DNA of 64,000 nt. Source: JAZBPO01 sp963691775. GTDB lineage: Bacteria > Pseudomonadota > Gammaproteobacteria > Pseudomonadales > Azotimanducaceae. The notes below the pieces were generated by a model. That model saw only the letters and a program-made list of their open reading frames with translations, did not search any database and was not told the origin of the DNA. The DNA lies in contig OY829369.1 in assembly GCA_963691775.1 (NCBI GenBank), forward strand, positions 2,976,001 to 3,040,000. Reading direction: 5' to 3'. Of this stretch, positions 40,477 to 49,471 are shown piece after piece. The translations under genes and the position numbers were made by a program. Within the stretch, counting starts at the first letter, position 1, and every line of letters begins with the position of its first letter.

Positions 40477-40502
40477 AAAGCGGCGCCTTCGGGCGCCGCT
40501 TT
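40477..40502. terminator. Bidirectional intrinsic terminator between MFS and TPR genes
   Basis: AAAGCGGCGCC and GGCGCCGCTTT form an 11-bp stem closing a TTCG tetraloop. The A/T pairs at the base give a short T run in both directions. It lies between two convergent genes, so it can serve both. Confidence 0.9.
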
Positions 40503-40514
40503 CGTGGTTGTCCC

Positions 40515-41066
40515 TTACTCCAGGGAGGCAAGCGCCTCACGGTAGGCGCTCGAATCGGGCGCGAGCTGCACGGCGCGAACCAGATCCTCGCGTGCATCCG
40601 CGCCGCGGCCGAGGCCCTCGTAAGCAAGCGAGCGATTGAAGAAAACGAGTGGATCTCGGCCTTCGCTGTAGAACACGGCCTGGTCATAGTCTGCGAGGGC
40701 TTCCTGGAAGCGCTTCATGCGCACCAGGACGTTGCCGCGATTGATCAGGGCATGCACCAGTGCGCGCTCCATCTCGAGAGCGCGCGTGAAGTCCTTCAGG
40801 GCTTCCTCGTGGCGACCACGGCGTGAATAGAGGATGCCGCGATTGACGTGCGTCGCGGCCAGATCGTGCCGTGCTAAACCGTCCTCGTGAATCGCTGAAG
40901 TGCACTGCGCGATTGCAGGCAGGGTGTCGAAGCCGTCACGCGCCGAGTTGAAGCAGGACTCCGCCCGCGGGGACCCGATGACTGTGGTTGCGGCAGCGCT
41001 GACCAAGGGTGCAACGGCGAGCGTTGAGCCGATGAGGGCGCAAGCGAGCACCCTGAAACCGTTCAT
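40515..41066 (-). CDS. Exported TPR-repeat protein
   Basis: A 183-residue protein with a Sec signal peptide (MNGFRVLACALIGSTLAVAPLVSAAA). I start at the ATG at 41066, which has AAGGA 8 nt upstream; an ATG nine bases earlier has no room for a binding site. Three to four TPR helical pairs follow: AATHVNRGILYSRRGRHEEALKDFTRALEME, VHALINRGNVLVRMKRFQEALADYDQAV, LVFFNRSLAYEGLGRGADAREDLVRAVQLAP. Two Cys near the N-terminus (SCFNSA; AQCTSA) could form a disulfide. It is probably a periplasmic protein-interaction scaffold; no partner is indicated by context. Confidence 0.88.
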   Translation of the reverse strand: MNGFRVLACALIGSTLAVAPLVSAAATTVIGSPRAESCFNSARDGFDTLPAIAQCTSAIHEDGLARHDLAATHVNRGILYSRRGRHEEALKDFTRALEMERALVHALINRGNVLVRMKRFQEALADYDQAVFYSEGRDPLVFFNRSLAYEGLGRGADAREDLVRAVQLAPDSSAYREALASLE

Positions 41067-41142
41067 TTTCGTCATTCCTTTCGACGGGTACAGGTGCGTG
41101 AGGATACGCCGAGCCCTGGCCCGGTCCAAAGTGCCTTGTCGG

Positions 41143-41709
41143 TCAATCGCAGTTGATTTCCAGCTCCGCGAGGCGCGTGAAGTTCGACAGTGCATCCACG
41201 AGCTCCAGCGTCGCCGCGGGAAGGGCGCGCCCGCGCATGACGTCAATGTCGAACGCTACGCGGTCGACCCGTCCGAGCTCATCGTCGAGGGTCAAGGCCG
41301 AAAGCGTGATGGTTCGTTCTCCCGTCCACCTCCGATCGGCGCCCGGCCCGATAAACCGTGGCGCCCGGTCGACCCTGAATTCTGCGAAGGCTTCGATCGC
41401 ACGCGCGTAGAGATCGGCGCGGGTGGAGGGATCCAGCCGCCGCTGCGCCTCCCGCGGGCCTGCCTTGAACTCGAGCGGAAGGTCAGAGCCCGGATAGAGC
41501 GTGGCTTCCCACCAGCGCTCTGTGAAGTCACAGGATACGGAAACAGTTATGCGCAGGCCCGGGGAGGGCACCTCCGGAAGCAGCTCGGCCCAGACGCTCG
41601 CCGGGAGCAGCACGATCGACAGTAGCCAGTGTTTTACGCATCGCGGTACGCAACGCGTCCCGCAACGCGTCCCGCAACGCGTCCCGCAACGCGTCCCGCT
41701 ACGCGTCAT
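41143..41709 (-). CDS. Small exported protein with repeat-expanded N-terminus
   Basis: A 188-residue protein whose ATG overlaps the RND pump stop (ATGA), so it is translationally coupled to it. The first 20 or so residues come from a 12-bp DNA repeat and read TRxG-TRCG-TRCG-TRCG-T. They precede a hydrophobic segment (KHWLLSIVLLPASVWAELLPE) that would be a normal signal peptide on its own. The mature part is beta-rich (LRITVSVSCDFTERWWEATLYPG; RTITLSALTLDDELGRVDRVAFDIDV) with no recognised family. Either the repeat extends the n-region of the signal peptide, or translation starts elsewhere; no ATG/GTG/TTG is visible in frame between the repeat and the hydrophobic core. Confidence 0.72.
   Translation of the reverse strand: MTRSGTRCGTRCGTRCGTRCVPRCVKHWLLSIVLLPASVWAELLPEVPSPGLRITVSVSCDFTERWWEATLYPGSDLPLEFKAGPREAQRRLDPSTRADLYARAIEAFAEFRVDRAPRFIGPGADRRWTGERTITLSALTLDDELGRVDRVAFDIDVMRGRALPAATLELVDALSNFTRLAELEINCD
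41647..41706. repeat. 12-bp tandem repeat, five units
   Basis: Five adjacent 12-bp units (CCCGCAACGCGT; first and last units differ slightly) end at the RND pump stop codon. Three central units are identical. Each contains an ACGCGT palindrome. The array lies at the start of the following gene and is in frame, so copy-number change would lengthen or shorten the product without a frameshift. Confidence 0.95.
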
Positions 41710-44700
41710 GCCGTGCGTTCCGGCGTGCCGACAAGCCGGCGTCCCATGCGCCGCATGGCGAGTTCGACGTCGTCGAGAATCACGTAGAGGCAGGGAACAA
41801 GGATAAGCGTGATCACGGTAGCGAAGAGGATTCCGAAGGCGAGGCTCACAGCCATCGGCTTCATGAACGACGCCGTCCCTGAGGTCTCCATCATCATCGG
41901 CACGAGGCCGAAGAAGGTGGTCATGGACGTGAGCAGAATGGCCCGGAATCGCTTCGCGCCGGCTTCGACCGCAGCCTGCGCGCGCGGTCGACCCTCCCTC
42001 ACCGCGCTGTTCACAAAGTCGACCATGATCAGAGAGTCGTTCACCACGACACCCGCGAGGGCGATACACCCGAGCATGGAGACCATAGACGCGGCAAGGC
42101 CAAGTGCGAGATGCCCCATGATTGCGCCGATCACGCCGAAGGGGATGACGGACATGATTACCAATGGCTGGCTATATGAGCCAAGCGGCACGGCCATGAG
42201 CGCATAGATCACCAGCAGTGCGAGTGCTGCCCCTGCGGCGATTAGGCGCAAGGTTTCCTCTTCTTCCTCCGTCGCACCCGAGAGTGCGCTCTCCACCCCG
42301 GGATAGCGCGACTCCAAGGCCGGCAGATAGTCCTCGCTGACGCTGCGCACGATGTCGCCAGGATCGACAGTCTCGATATCGACATTGCCCATCACGTTGA
42401 CCGCGCGGCGACGATCGAAGCGGCGGATACGAGAGGGCGCGTCGTCATAGACGGCGCGCGCAACTGAAGTAAAGGGCACCTCGGTCCCGTCAGGCGTACG
42501 AATCCACATATCCTCGAGATCGCCGAGCGAGCGCCGCTCCGATTCCGGATAGCGCACCATGACCTTGATCTCGTTCGTGCCGCGCTGGATACGCTGAGCC
42601 TCTGCGCCATAGAAGGCTTCGCGCACCTGCCGAGCAAGGTCCCCGAGCGTGAGCCCAAGGGCCTCCGCTTCGGGCCGGATTTCGAGCTGGAGTTCACGAG
42701 TCGCTGAACTGTTGCTCGACTCGACCTCGTAGACGCCTGCGAAGCTTCGGAGATAGGCGGTGAGCTCTTTCGAGGCCGCCTCGAGCTGCTCCGGATCACG
42801 CCCGAACAGTCGAAAGCTCAGCGGTGGTCCACCCCCCGAGAACTGAGAAGCCGTTATCTCCATCTTCTGCAGGCCTGCAATTTCGCCCACTTGCTCCCGC
42901 CAGCGCGCAGCAACGTCCTCGGGCGAGAAGCGTTCCGACACATCGTGATGCAGTTCCACAACGACCCGACCGTTGCTGCCGCCGAACAGGAAGGTTGCGC
43001 TGTGGCGCACGACGTCCGTGCCGTCGTTTTCCCCTGCGAGCGCCTCATTCAGCGTGGCCAGCTCGTCCTGCAGCATGCTGAGTACCTGCACGCCGAGCTC
43101 CTCCGGCGCGCCTTCAGAGAGCTCGATATTCGCGAACACGAAGTCATTCGCCATAGGTGGAAAGAACACGTAGCGGAGCTGGCCGCCGAATGCGAAGCCG
43201 ATCGAGACAGCGAGCATGCCGACGAACACAGACAGGGTCGTCCAGCGGTGCGCGACGCAGGTCTCGAGAAATGGCCGGTAGTGGGTGTGCACGAAGCGCG
43301 TCAGGCCATTGGCGCAGGCATCCTGAACGCGCGTGAGCCAGCCCGTACCGCGCTTGCGTGCGCGAACATGCGAGAGGTGCGCCGGCAGGATGAGCTTGGA
43401 CTCCACCAGTGAGAAGACGAGGGCGAGGATCACGACCCAGCCCACCGAGGCGGCGATTCGCTCGGGTGCGCCAGTGATGAGCGTCATGGGCGCGAACGCC
43501 GCGATCGTCGTCAGCACGCCGAAGGTCGCAGGGACGGCGACGCGCTGAGCGCCGCGGACGACGGCGTCGCGGCCCGAGCCACTTCTCTCCATTTCTGCAT
43601 AGGCGCTCTCGCCGATGACGATGGCGTCGTCGACAACGATGCCGAGCACCAGCACGAGCGCGAACAGACTGAACAGGTTGATCGAAAGATCGAATGCCGG
43701 CATCAGCGCCAGGGCGCCGAGGAAGGCGACCGGTATGCCGATGATGACCCACAGTGCTACCTGCGGGCGCAGGAACAGACCGAGCAGGGCGAAGACCAGC
43801 AGCGATCCCAGGGCGAGATTCTCAAGCATCATTCCAAGGCGTTCGCCGAGGTAATAGGAGGCGTCTCCCCAGTAGTCGACGTACACGCCGTCCGGCAGCT
43901 CCTGTTGCCGCTGGACGACCCATTCGCGCAGGCGCTTGCCCACTGCGATCTCGGAGCCCGTGCGCGAGGTGGAAACGTCGAGGCCGATTGAACGCCGACC
44001 GTCGAAGAACGAGTAGAACCAGGTTTCTGCGAAACCGTCGCGGACATCAGCCACGTCGCCGACCGTGAGCCGCGTTCCATCCGGATTCGTGCGCAGCACG
44101 ATGCGCTCGAAGTCTGCGGCCGTATACGCCTGTCCCTTGGTCCGCAGGCGGACGTCTCCGCTCTCGGTGCGGATGGCGCCCCCGGGCAGATCGAGGGAAG
44201 AGGCGCGGATGGCAGCGGCGACTGCATTCAGCGTCAGACCGTAGCGGCGTAGCGTTTCCTCGCGGACCTCGATCGCGATTTCGAAGTCTCGTGCACCGAG
44301 AAGGTTCACCGCCGCAACCCCTGGAACGCGAGCGAGGTCGTCGCGGGCCTCATCGGCAAGGCGCTTCAGCGTCGCCTCGTCCACGTCGCCCCAGAACTGG
44401 ATCTTCATTACCTGGGCGCGGAACACCTCGCGGCGAACCTGCGGCCGCTCGATCTCCTCCGGGAAGGTCGAGATCGAGTCGATGGCGATCTTGACCTCAT
44501 CCATGGCGCGGGAAATGTCGGTGTCCGTGCGCAGCATGACATTGACGTCGCCGTAGCCCTCGAATGCCCAGGCACGCACTTCGTCGATGCCGTCGATATC
44601 CTCGAGCGCTTCCTCGATTCGGGCGATGACGCCATCTTCTACCTCCTCGGGGGCGGCGCCCGGATACGCTACGCCGATCTCTATCATCCGAGGCTCGATG

Positions 44701-44837
44701 GGGGGCACGGCTTCCTTGCGGATGGCGTAGAGCGAAAAGAGGCCGGCGCAGATGATCAGCAGCATGAGCAGATTCGCGGCCACCGGATTGCGCGCGAACC
44801 AGGCGATCAGGCCGCGCTGCTCGGGAGGGGCGCTCAT
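41706..44837 (-). CDS. RND efflux transporter permease
   Basis: An inner-membrane resistance-nodulation-division pump of 1043 residues (AcrB/CusA-like superfamily). I start at the ATG at 44837, which overlaps the adaptor stop; AGGGG lies upstream. The N-terminal helix is GLIAWFARNPVAANLLMLLIICAGLFSLYAIRKEAVPPIEPR. The proton-relay pair is in LVLGIVVDDAIVIGE (two Asp in TM4). The second half repeats the fold with GVVVNDSLIMVDFVN and RAQAAVEAGAKRFRAILLTSMTTFFGLVPMM. The style (AVPPIEPRMIEIGVAYPGAAPEEVED) fits a subgroup often annotated as MexB-unlike "efflux RND transporter permease" with few known substrates. It is transcribed with an adaptor and a small exported protein; no outer-membrane channel gene is adjacent. 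Confidence 0.95.
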   Translation of the reverse strand: MSAPPEQRGLIAWFARNPVAANLLMLLIICAGLFSLYAIRKEAVPPIEPRMIEIGVAYPGAAPEEVEDGVIARIEEALEDIDGIDEVRAWAFEGYGDVNVMLRTDTDISRAMDEVKIAIDSISTFPEEIERPQVRREVFRAQVMKIQFWGDVDEATLKRLADEARDDLARVPGVAAVNLLGARDFEIAIEVREETLRRYGLTLNAVAAAIRASSLDLPGGAIRTESGDVRLRTKGQAYTAADFERIVLRTNPDGTRLTVGDVADVRDGFAETWFYSFFDGRRSIGLDVSTSRTGSEIAVGKRLREWVVQRQQELPDGVYVDYWGDASYYLGERLGMMLENLALGSLLVFALLGLFLRPQVALWVIIGIPVAFLGALALMPAFDLSINLFSLFALVLVLGIVVDDAIVIGESAYAEMERSGSGRDAVVRGAQRVAVPATFGVLTTIAAFAPMTLITGAPERIAASVGWVVILALVFSLVESKLILPAHLSHVRARKRGTGWLTRVQDACANGLTRFVHTHYRPFLETCVAHRWTTLSVFVGMLAVSIGFAFGGQLRYVFFPPMANDFVFANIELSEGAPEELGVQVLSMLQDELATLNEALAGENDGTDVVRHSATFLFGGSNGRVVVELHHDVSERFSPEDVAARWREQVGEIAGLQKMEITASQFSGGGPPLSFRLFGRDPEQLEAASKELTAYLRSFAGVYEVESSNSSATRELQLEIRPEAEALGLTLGDLARQVREAFYGAEAQRIQRGTNEIKVMVRYPESERRSLGDLEDMWIRTPDGTEVPFTSVARAVYDDAPSRIRRFDRRRAVNVMGNVDIETVDPGDIVRSVSEDYLPALESRYPGVESALSGATEEEEETLRLIAAGAALALLVIYALMAVPLGSYSQPLVIMSVIPFGVIGAIMGHLALGLAASMVSMLGCIALAGVVVNDSLIMVDFVNSAVREGRPRAQAAVEAGAKRFRAILLTSMTTFFGLVPMMMETSGTASFMKPMAVSLAFGILFATVITLILVPCLYVILDDVELAMRRMGRRLVGTPERTA

Positions 44838-46045
44838 CGATCCGCCCCTGAGATGCGAGTGCGATCCAGGTCCTCGGTGACCCGCACGGGCGTGCCGGCT
44901 ACGGGGTTCGAAATGGAAGTGACTGACACGCGGGCTCCGGATTCGAGGCCGTCGGCAATCCATACCCAGGCTTCGTCACGGCGGGCAATGTCAACCTGAC
45001 GAGGCTCTATGATCTCCTCTTCGGTAACGACCCAGATGCGGTTGCCTGGCTGGAGGGCGTGGCGCGGGATGCGGATCAGGTCCGCCGCCTCGCGCCCGTC
45101 GATGCGTGCCGAAACGAAGGTACCGACGCGCAGAGGCACGGCTACGCCCTCGCCTGCGCTGTGCAGCCCATAGGGGTCATCGACCTCCACCACGCCGTAG
45201 AGCACCTGGCTGCGTGGATCAAACACGCCCTCGGTGCGTACCAGGCGACCGGCCCACTGATGGCGCTCGCCGCCGATGTCTGCCTCCAGCGCGACTGCGG
45301 GTGGATTGATGCTGGCCGGATCGACGCCGGGCGGGGGGAGTTCGAGAAACGGTAGATCGGCCTGGCGCAGGGGAACGCGGACCTCGGCCCGGTCGATGGC
45401 AAAGGTTTCCGCGAGCGGCGTACCTGCGTTCACGAACTGGCCGATATCGGCCAGGCGCGTACGGACAAGGCCGTCGTAGGGTGCGCGGATGCGCGTCCTT
45501 TCCAAGTCGCCGCGCGCCTTTTCCACCATTGCAGAGGCGGATTCGAGTTCCGCAAGGGCCTGGGCGAGGCCGGGCTTGCGCAGTGCGAGCTGCTCCATTT
45601 CCGCGTCATCCACGGACAGGTTGCGCAGGCGCTGCCAATCGTTGGCCGGGCGTCCGGCGAGCACCAGTTCCCGCGCGATGGCCGTGCGCGCCTGCGCGAC
45701 CATGGCTTCGGTGCGCGCCACCTCAGCCCGGTAGTTGCGGGGGTCGATCTCCAGAAGCACGTCGCCCCTGCGGAAGAAACCGCCTGCGACAAAGCTCGCT
45801 GCTCGATCGACAACCTGTCCGGAGACTTCCGAGACGAGCGTGGTCTCCACCCGCGGACCGACCGTCCCCTGGGCGCGGATCAGAAAGCGCTCGCTGCGCG
45901 GTTCGGCGATCAGGGTCTGTACGTAGAGCACCGGTGGCGTGGTGTCACGCAGCTTCGCCTCCGGGCGATTCAGGACCAGAAAGGCCGTGATCGCGCCACA
46001 CACCGTGAGAACGATGACGGGCGTGAGCAGCTTGCGGACGTTCAT
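44834..46045 (-). CDS. RND periplasmic adaptor (membrane fusion protein)
   Basis: A 403-residue membrane fusion protein linking the RND pump to an outer-membrane channel. I start at the ATG at 46045, which has GGAGG 10 nt upstream. An uncleaved N-terminal helix is present (LLTPVIVLTVCGAITAFLVL). Then come the lipoyl halves (VETTLVSEVSGQVVDRAASFVAGGFFRRGDVLLEIDPRNY and RTRIRAPYDGLVRTRLADIGQFVNAGTPLAETF), a short alpha hairpin, and the beta-barrel and membrane-proximal domains (EVRVPLRQADLPFLELP). It overlaps the pump gene by 4 bp. Confidence 0.94.
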   Translation of the reverse strand: MNVRKLLTPVIVLTVCGAITAFLVLNRPEAKLRDTTPPVLYVQTLIAEPRSERFLIRAQGTVGPRVETTLVSEVSGQVVDRAASFVAGGFFRRGDVLLEIDPRNYRAEVARTEAMVAQARTAIARELVLAGRPANDWQRLRNLSVDDAEMEQLALRKPGLAQALAELESASAMVEKARGDLERTRIRAPYDGLVRTRLADIGQFVNAGTPLAETFAIDRAEVRVPLRQADLPFLELPPPGVDPASINPPAVALEADIGGERHQWAGRLVRTEGVFDPRSQVLYGVVEVDDPYGLHSAGEGVAVPLRVGTFVSARIDGREAADLIRIPRHALQPGNRIWVVTEEEIIEPRQVDIARRDEAWVWIADGLESGARVSVTSISNPVAGTPVRVTEDLDRTRISGADR

Positions 46046-46233
46046 GACGCGCGCGCCTCCAGATTCGCGGGGACGCAAGCATGCCTCATGAACCGCGGAG
46101 TCGCTCGGCCGGCAACATTTCGAGACGCGAAGCATGCCTTGTTTGTGGTCCTGCCAGCCGCCATAGTGCGCGCCCGCTGCTTCGATCCGGCCGGGCACGT
46201 CGAAGCGAACTGCACCGTACCCGGAGTGACCTC

Positions 46234-47010
46234 ATGGCCGCCCAGCGCTCGATAACGACCGAATTGGTCCATCAGAGATTCGCTCGTGATGGTTTTGTCG
46301 TAGTGCCCGCCCTTGCGTCGCCCGCCCGCGTTGCCGCTCTGTGCGCGCTCGTGGAAACACATCTCGCGCCGCTGATCGGCCCGGCCGAGTTCGAGGCTGA
46401 CATCCACTACCCTGGGGCGCCCGCGTCGCGCGAAGCGATTGGCGGCGAGACACCTCGCCGGCTGCTTTCAGCCATTGCGCGAGGCGAAGCGTTCCGCGCG
46501 TGGGCACTTGATGACGAGGTGTGCGCGCACGTCGAGGCCCTGCTCGGAGGCCGAGCCTGCGTCGCACAGGGGCATCACAATTGCGTGATGACGAAGTTTC
46601 CAGGTCATTCGAGCGCTACGCTCTGGCATCAGGATATCCGGTACTGGTCCTTCGATCGGCCCGAGCTTGTCAGTGTCTGGCTTGCGCTCGGCGAAGAACG
46701 CGCAGAGAACGGTGCGCTGCGCATGTTGCCCGGTAGCCATCGCCTTGAACTCGATCGCGGGCGTCTGGACGCCGAGCTGTTTCTGAGGCCGGAGATCGAA
46801 GCAAACAGGGCGCTCATCGATTCGGCCGTGAGCGTTCAGCTTGCGCCCGGCGATGCGGTGTTCTTCGACGCGCGGACCTTCCATGCGGCAGGGCGCAATG
46901 AGACGGACGCGGTCAAGCTCTCGCTCGTGTACACCTATCACCGAGACGACAATCACCCGATCCCGGGTACCCGTTCGGCGAACTATCCGTCGCTTCCGCT
47001 CCGACCCTGA
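46234..47010 (+). CDS. Phytanoyl-CoA dioxygenase family protein
   Basis: A 258-residue Fe(II)/2-oxoglutarate oxygenase. The ATG at 46234 has GGAGTG 8 nt upstream. The iron triad is His132 and Asp134 (LWHQDIRYWSFDRPE) with His217 (FFDARTFHAAGRN); Arg221 or Lys228 probably binds 2-oxoglutarate. The N-terminus FARDGFVVVPALASPARVAALCALVE is the standard PhyH start. Family members hydroxylate diverse small molecules including branched fatty acyl-CoAs, ectoine and halogenated natural products, so the substrate is open. It is divergent from the RND adaptor and convergent with an aminotransferase. Confidence 0.9.
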   Translation: MAAQRSITTELVHQRFARDGFVVVPALASPARVAALCALVETHLAPLIGPAEFEADIHYPGAPASREAIGGETPRRLLSAIARGEAFRAWALDDEVCAHVEALLGGRACVAQGHHNCVMTKFPGHSSATLWHQDIRYWSFDRPELVSVWLALGEERAENGALRMLPGSHRLELDRGRLDAELFLRPEIEANRALIDSAVSVQLAPGDAVFFDARTFHAAGRNETDAVKLSLVYTYHRDDNHPIPGTRSANYPSLPLRP

Positions 47011-47063
47011 CCACAGCGAGTACCCGCTCGCGATCGAGAGATCGCGCGGGTCTGGTCGCGGAT

Positions 47064-48173
47064 TCAGCCCGTATAGAGTTCGTGGAAGACGCGGGCGAAG
47101 GTCTCAAGATCCTCCAGACGGCCCATGCTCACGCGTGACCATGTGGTGTAGTCGCCATACACGCCGCGAATCAGGATGCCGCGCGCGCGCATCGCTGCCT
47201 GGAAGGCGTCGGCGTCACGGCCGATGTCCGCGTAGACGAAGTTCGTCTGCGACGACAGGAAAGGCACCTCGTGCTCGGCGAAGGTCTGCATGACCATCTG
47301 TCTGCCTTCGACGACCCTTGCCTTGGAGAACTCGAGAAATGGCCTGTCTTCGTAGCTCGCGAGGGCGGCAGCGAGGCCGGCCACGTTCGACTGCGACATC
47401 GTGTGGCGGCGGATCGTCGCGGCGAGGGCTTCAGGGGCAAGGGCGTAGCCGATGCGCAGGCCAGCAAGGCCGAAGATCTTGGAGAAGGTGCGGGTGACGA
47501 TCACGTTCTCGCCAGCGCGCACCAGATCGGCCATGGAGGCGTCGTCCGGCGCATCGGTGAGCTCGTTGTAGGCCTCGTCGAGGAGCACCGTCGCTCTCGG
47601 GGCGACGGCCCTGCAGAAGGCGCGCAGGCGGCCAGGTTCGATCGCGATCCCGGTCGGGTTGTTCGGATTGCACACGTACACGAGGCTGACGTCGTCGCTG
47701 ACCGCCGCCGCCATGGCATCGAGATCAGTGTCCATGTCGGGCGCGAGCGGGATGCGGCGCAGCTCCGCACCAAGACGTTCGCTGTAGCGAAGCGGTCCGT
47801 CGAAGGTCAGTTCCGGCAATACCACGGCGCCTTCCTTCGACAGCGCCCGTCCCGTTGCCTGCAGAACGGACGATGATCCTGACGTGATCACCACGTTCTC
47901 GGGCGCAAGACCGTTCTTCTCGGCGATGCGCGCCGTGAGTTCGCGATAGGGTGCGCCGGCGTAGTAGGCGCCCTTCGCGGCGGCTTCCGCGATGGCGCTG
48001 AGGGCCTTCGGTGACGGTCCGTAGGGATTCTCGTTGGATGACAGCTTGATGATCCCGGGGGGCGGTCCGAAGGCGGCGCGCACGGGCATCGGCAGCAGCG
48101 TGGTCGCCGCGCCGAAGGCGGCCGCGTGCGCGGCGCTGCGGATCAATGTGCGTCGAGAAACAGTCGTGGTCAT
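47064..48173 (-). CDS. HisC-like aminotransferase with Tat-type signal peptide
   Basis: A PLP-dependent class I/II aminotransferase of the histidinol-phosphate aminotransferase type, 369 residues from the ATG at 48173 (GAGGGAG 7 nt upstream). Cofactor-site blocks are SGSSSVLQ (98-105), CNPNNPTG (168-175), LLDEAYNE (197-204) and RTFSKIFGLAGLRIGY (228-243, Schiff-base Lys232). The N-terminus carries SRRTLIRSAAHAAAFGAATTLLPMPVRA, which looks like a twin-arginine export signal; canonical HisC has none. It begins its catalytic part at GIIKLSSNENPYGPSP, the normal HisC start. If exported already folded with PLP, it would act in the periplasm. The substrate is unknown. Confidence 0.92.
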   Translation of the reverse strand: MTTTVSRRTLIRSAAHAAAFGAATTLLPMPVRAAFGPPPGIIKLSSNENPYGPSPKALSAIAEAAAKGAYYAGAPYRELTARIAEKNGLAPENVVITSGSSSVLQATGRALSKEGAVVLPELTFDGPLRYSERLGAELRRIPLAPDMDTDLDAMAAAVSDDVSLVYVCNPNNPTGIAIEPGRLRAFCRAVAPRATVLLDEAYNELTDAPDDASMADLVRAGENVIVTRTFSKIFGLAGLRIGYALAPEALAATIRRHTMSQSNVAGLAAALASYEDRPFLEFSKARVVEGRQMVMQTFAEHEVPFLSSQTNFVYADIGRDADAFQAAMRARGILIRGVYGDYTTWSRVSMGRLEDLETFARVFHELYTG

Positions 48174-48336
48174 TTCGAGCTCCCTCTCCGGGACCCGCGA
48201 AACAGCCGCGCGGGCTCGGTATTGATCATGCAATTTTTCGTCCGCCAGCGGTGTGTGGGCCGAAAGCGGCTGGGAGGCGCCAGATGGCACCGAGGCAGTG
48301 CACGCGCGCTGCGCGTGCACCCTCGAGGCATCAGGG

Positions 48337-49467
48337 TCAGAGCCGGCCCTTGTCGAGTTCGAGTCGGCCTCGGGCGAGGTTCAATCGGAGTACGTCCGAT
48401 GCGCCTTCCGCGAGGCGAAGGGCTCGGACTTCGCGGTACAGACGCTCCAGCGGATGGCCGACGACGAGCGCTGCGCCGCCTTCGAGCTGCAGGCATGCAT
48501 CGATCACTCGGCCGGCGGCCTCGGTCGCAAACACCTTGGTGGCGATGCCTTCATTGACGATGTTCTCGCCTGCGTCAGCGAGGCGCGCTGTCCTGTAGAG
48601 CATGGCGCGGGCGGCGAATGCCTCGATGCGTGCGTCTGCGAAACGCAGGCGCACGCCTTCCCGATCACCGAGCGTGCCGCCACGCGCATGGGGCGCGCGC
48701 AGGCGCGCCTCGAGGTGGGCGAGGGCGAACTGCATGAGGCCGCTCGCCTCCGCGGCAACAACGAGGCGCACGTCGCCGATCTGACGCATGGCGCGAGGGA
48801 GTCCCTCTCCCGGAGCGCCGATGACCTGATCCGCCGTGACTGGAACGTCTGTGAGCGTGAGCGCGACGTGGTGGGAGCCATCCATTGACGCGAAGGTGTC
48901 ACTGATTGCCAGCCCCGGCGCGTTGCGATCGACAAGAAGCGCGATCGCGTCGCTGCCGGGTGCGCCGTCCGCGTCGGCGATCCGCGCCACGACGGTGAAG
49001 AAGTCGGCGTGTGCACCACCGGTCACATAGGATTTCTCTCCGCTCACTTGCCACGTGTCACCCGCTCTGCGCGCGACGGTGGTGCGGTCGCGGGCGTCGG
49101 TGAAGGCGAACGCGCCGCGCAGCTCGCCTCGGAGCAGAGGCAGCAGATAGCGCTCGCGCTGAGTGCCCTCCGCGCCCGCCAGCAGTCCTGGTCCCGGTCC
49201 GAACGCATGGCGCCGTGCGCTGCAGGCGCTGCGTGCGAGCGCCTCGCGCACGACGGTGCGTTCGAGCGCGTTCGCTTCCGTGCCGCCAAAGGCCCGGGGC
49301 TGAGTCATCGCGAAGAAGCCCGCCGCGCGCGAGGCCTCCGCGACGGCGTTCGCGAGCGCACTGGCATCATCGCCGTGCGCGATCTCGAGGGCCGGCAGGG
49401 TGTCCGCTGCGAAGGCGTTCGCGCGCGCGAGCAACGCTTGCTGGTCGTCGGTCAGTTGTTCAGGCAT
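48337..49467 (-). CDS. Acyl-CoA dehydrogenase family protein
   Basis: An FAD-dependent flavoprotein of 376 residues with the acyl-CoA dehydrogenase fold: N-terminal helices (LARANAFAADTLPALEIAHGDDASALANAVAEASRAAGFFAMTQPRAFGG), the beta domain (RGAFAFTDARDRTTVARRAGDTWQVSGEKSYVTGGAHADFFTVVARI) and a C-terminal helical bundle (NIVNEGIATKVFATEAAGRVIDACLQLEGGAALVVGHPLERLYREVRALRLAEG). The usual catalytic Glu near the EGxxxI segment is not obvious: the corresponding region reads RLAEGASDVLRLNLA, so Glu is retained next to Gly. The substrate cannot be named. It is 164 bp upstream of the aminotransferase gene on the same strand. Confidence 0.9.
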   Translation of the reverse strand: MPEQLTDDQQALLARANAFAADTLPALEIAHGDDASALANAVAEASRAAGFFAMTQPRAFGGTEANALERTVVREALARSACSARRHAFGPGPGLLAGAEGTQRERYLLPLLRGELRGAFAFTDARDRTTVARRAGDTWQVSGEKSYVTGGAHADFFTVVARIADADGAPGSDAIALLVDRNAPGLAISDTFASMDGSHHVALTLTDVPVTADQVIGAPGEGLPRAMRQIGDVRLVVAAEASGLMQFALAHLEARLRAPHARGGTLGDREGVRLRFADARIEAFAARAMLYRTARLADAGENIVNEGIATKVFATEAAGRVIDACLQLEGGAALVVGHPLERLYREVRALRLAEGASDVLRLNLARGRLELDKGRL

Positions 49468-49471
49468 GGCG

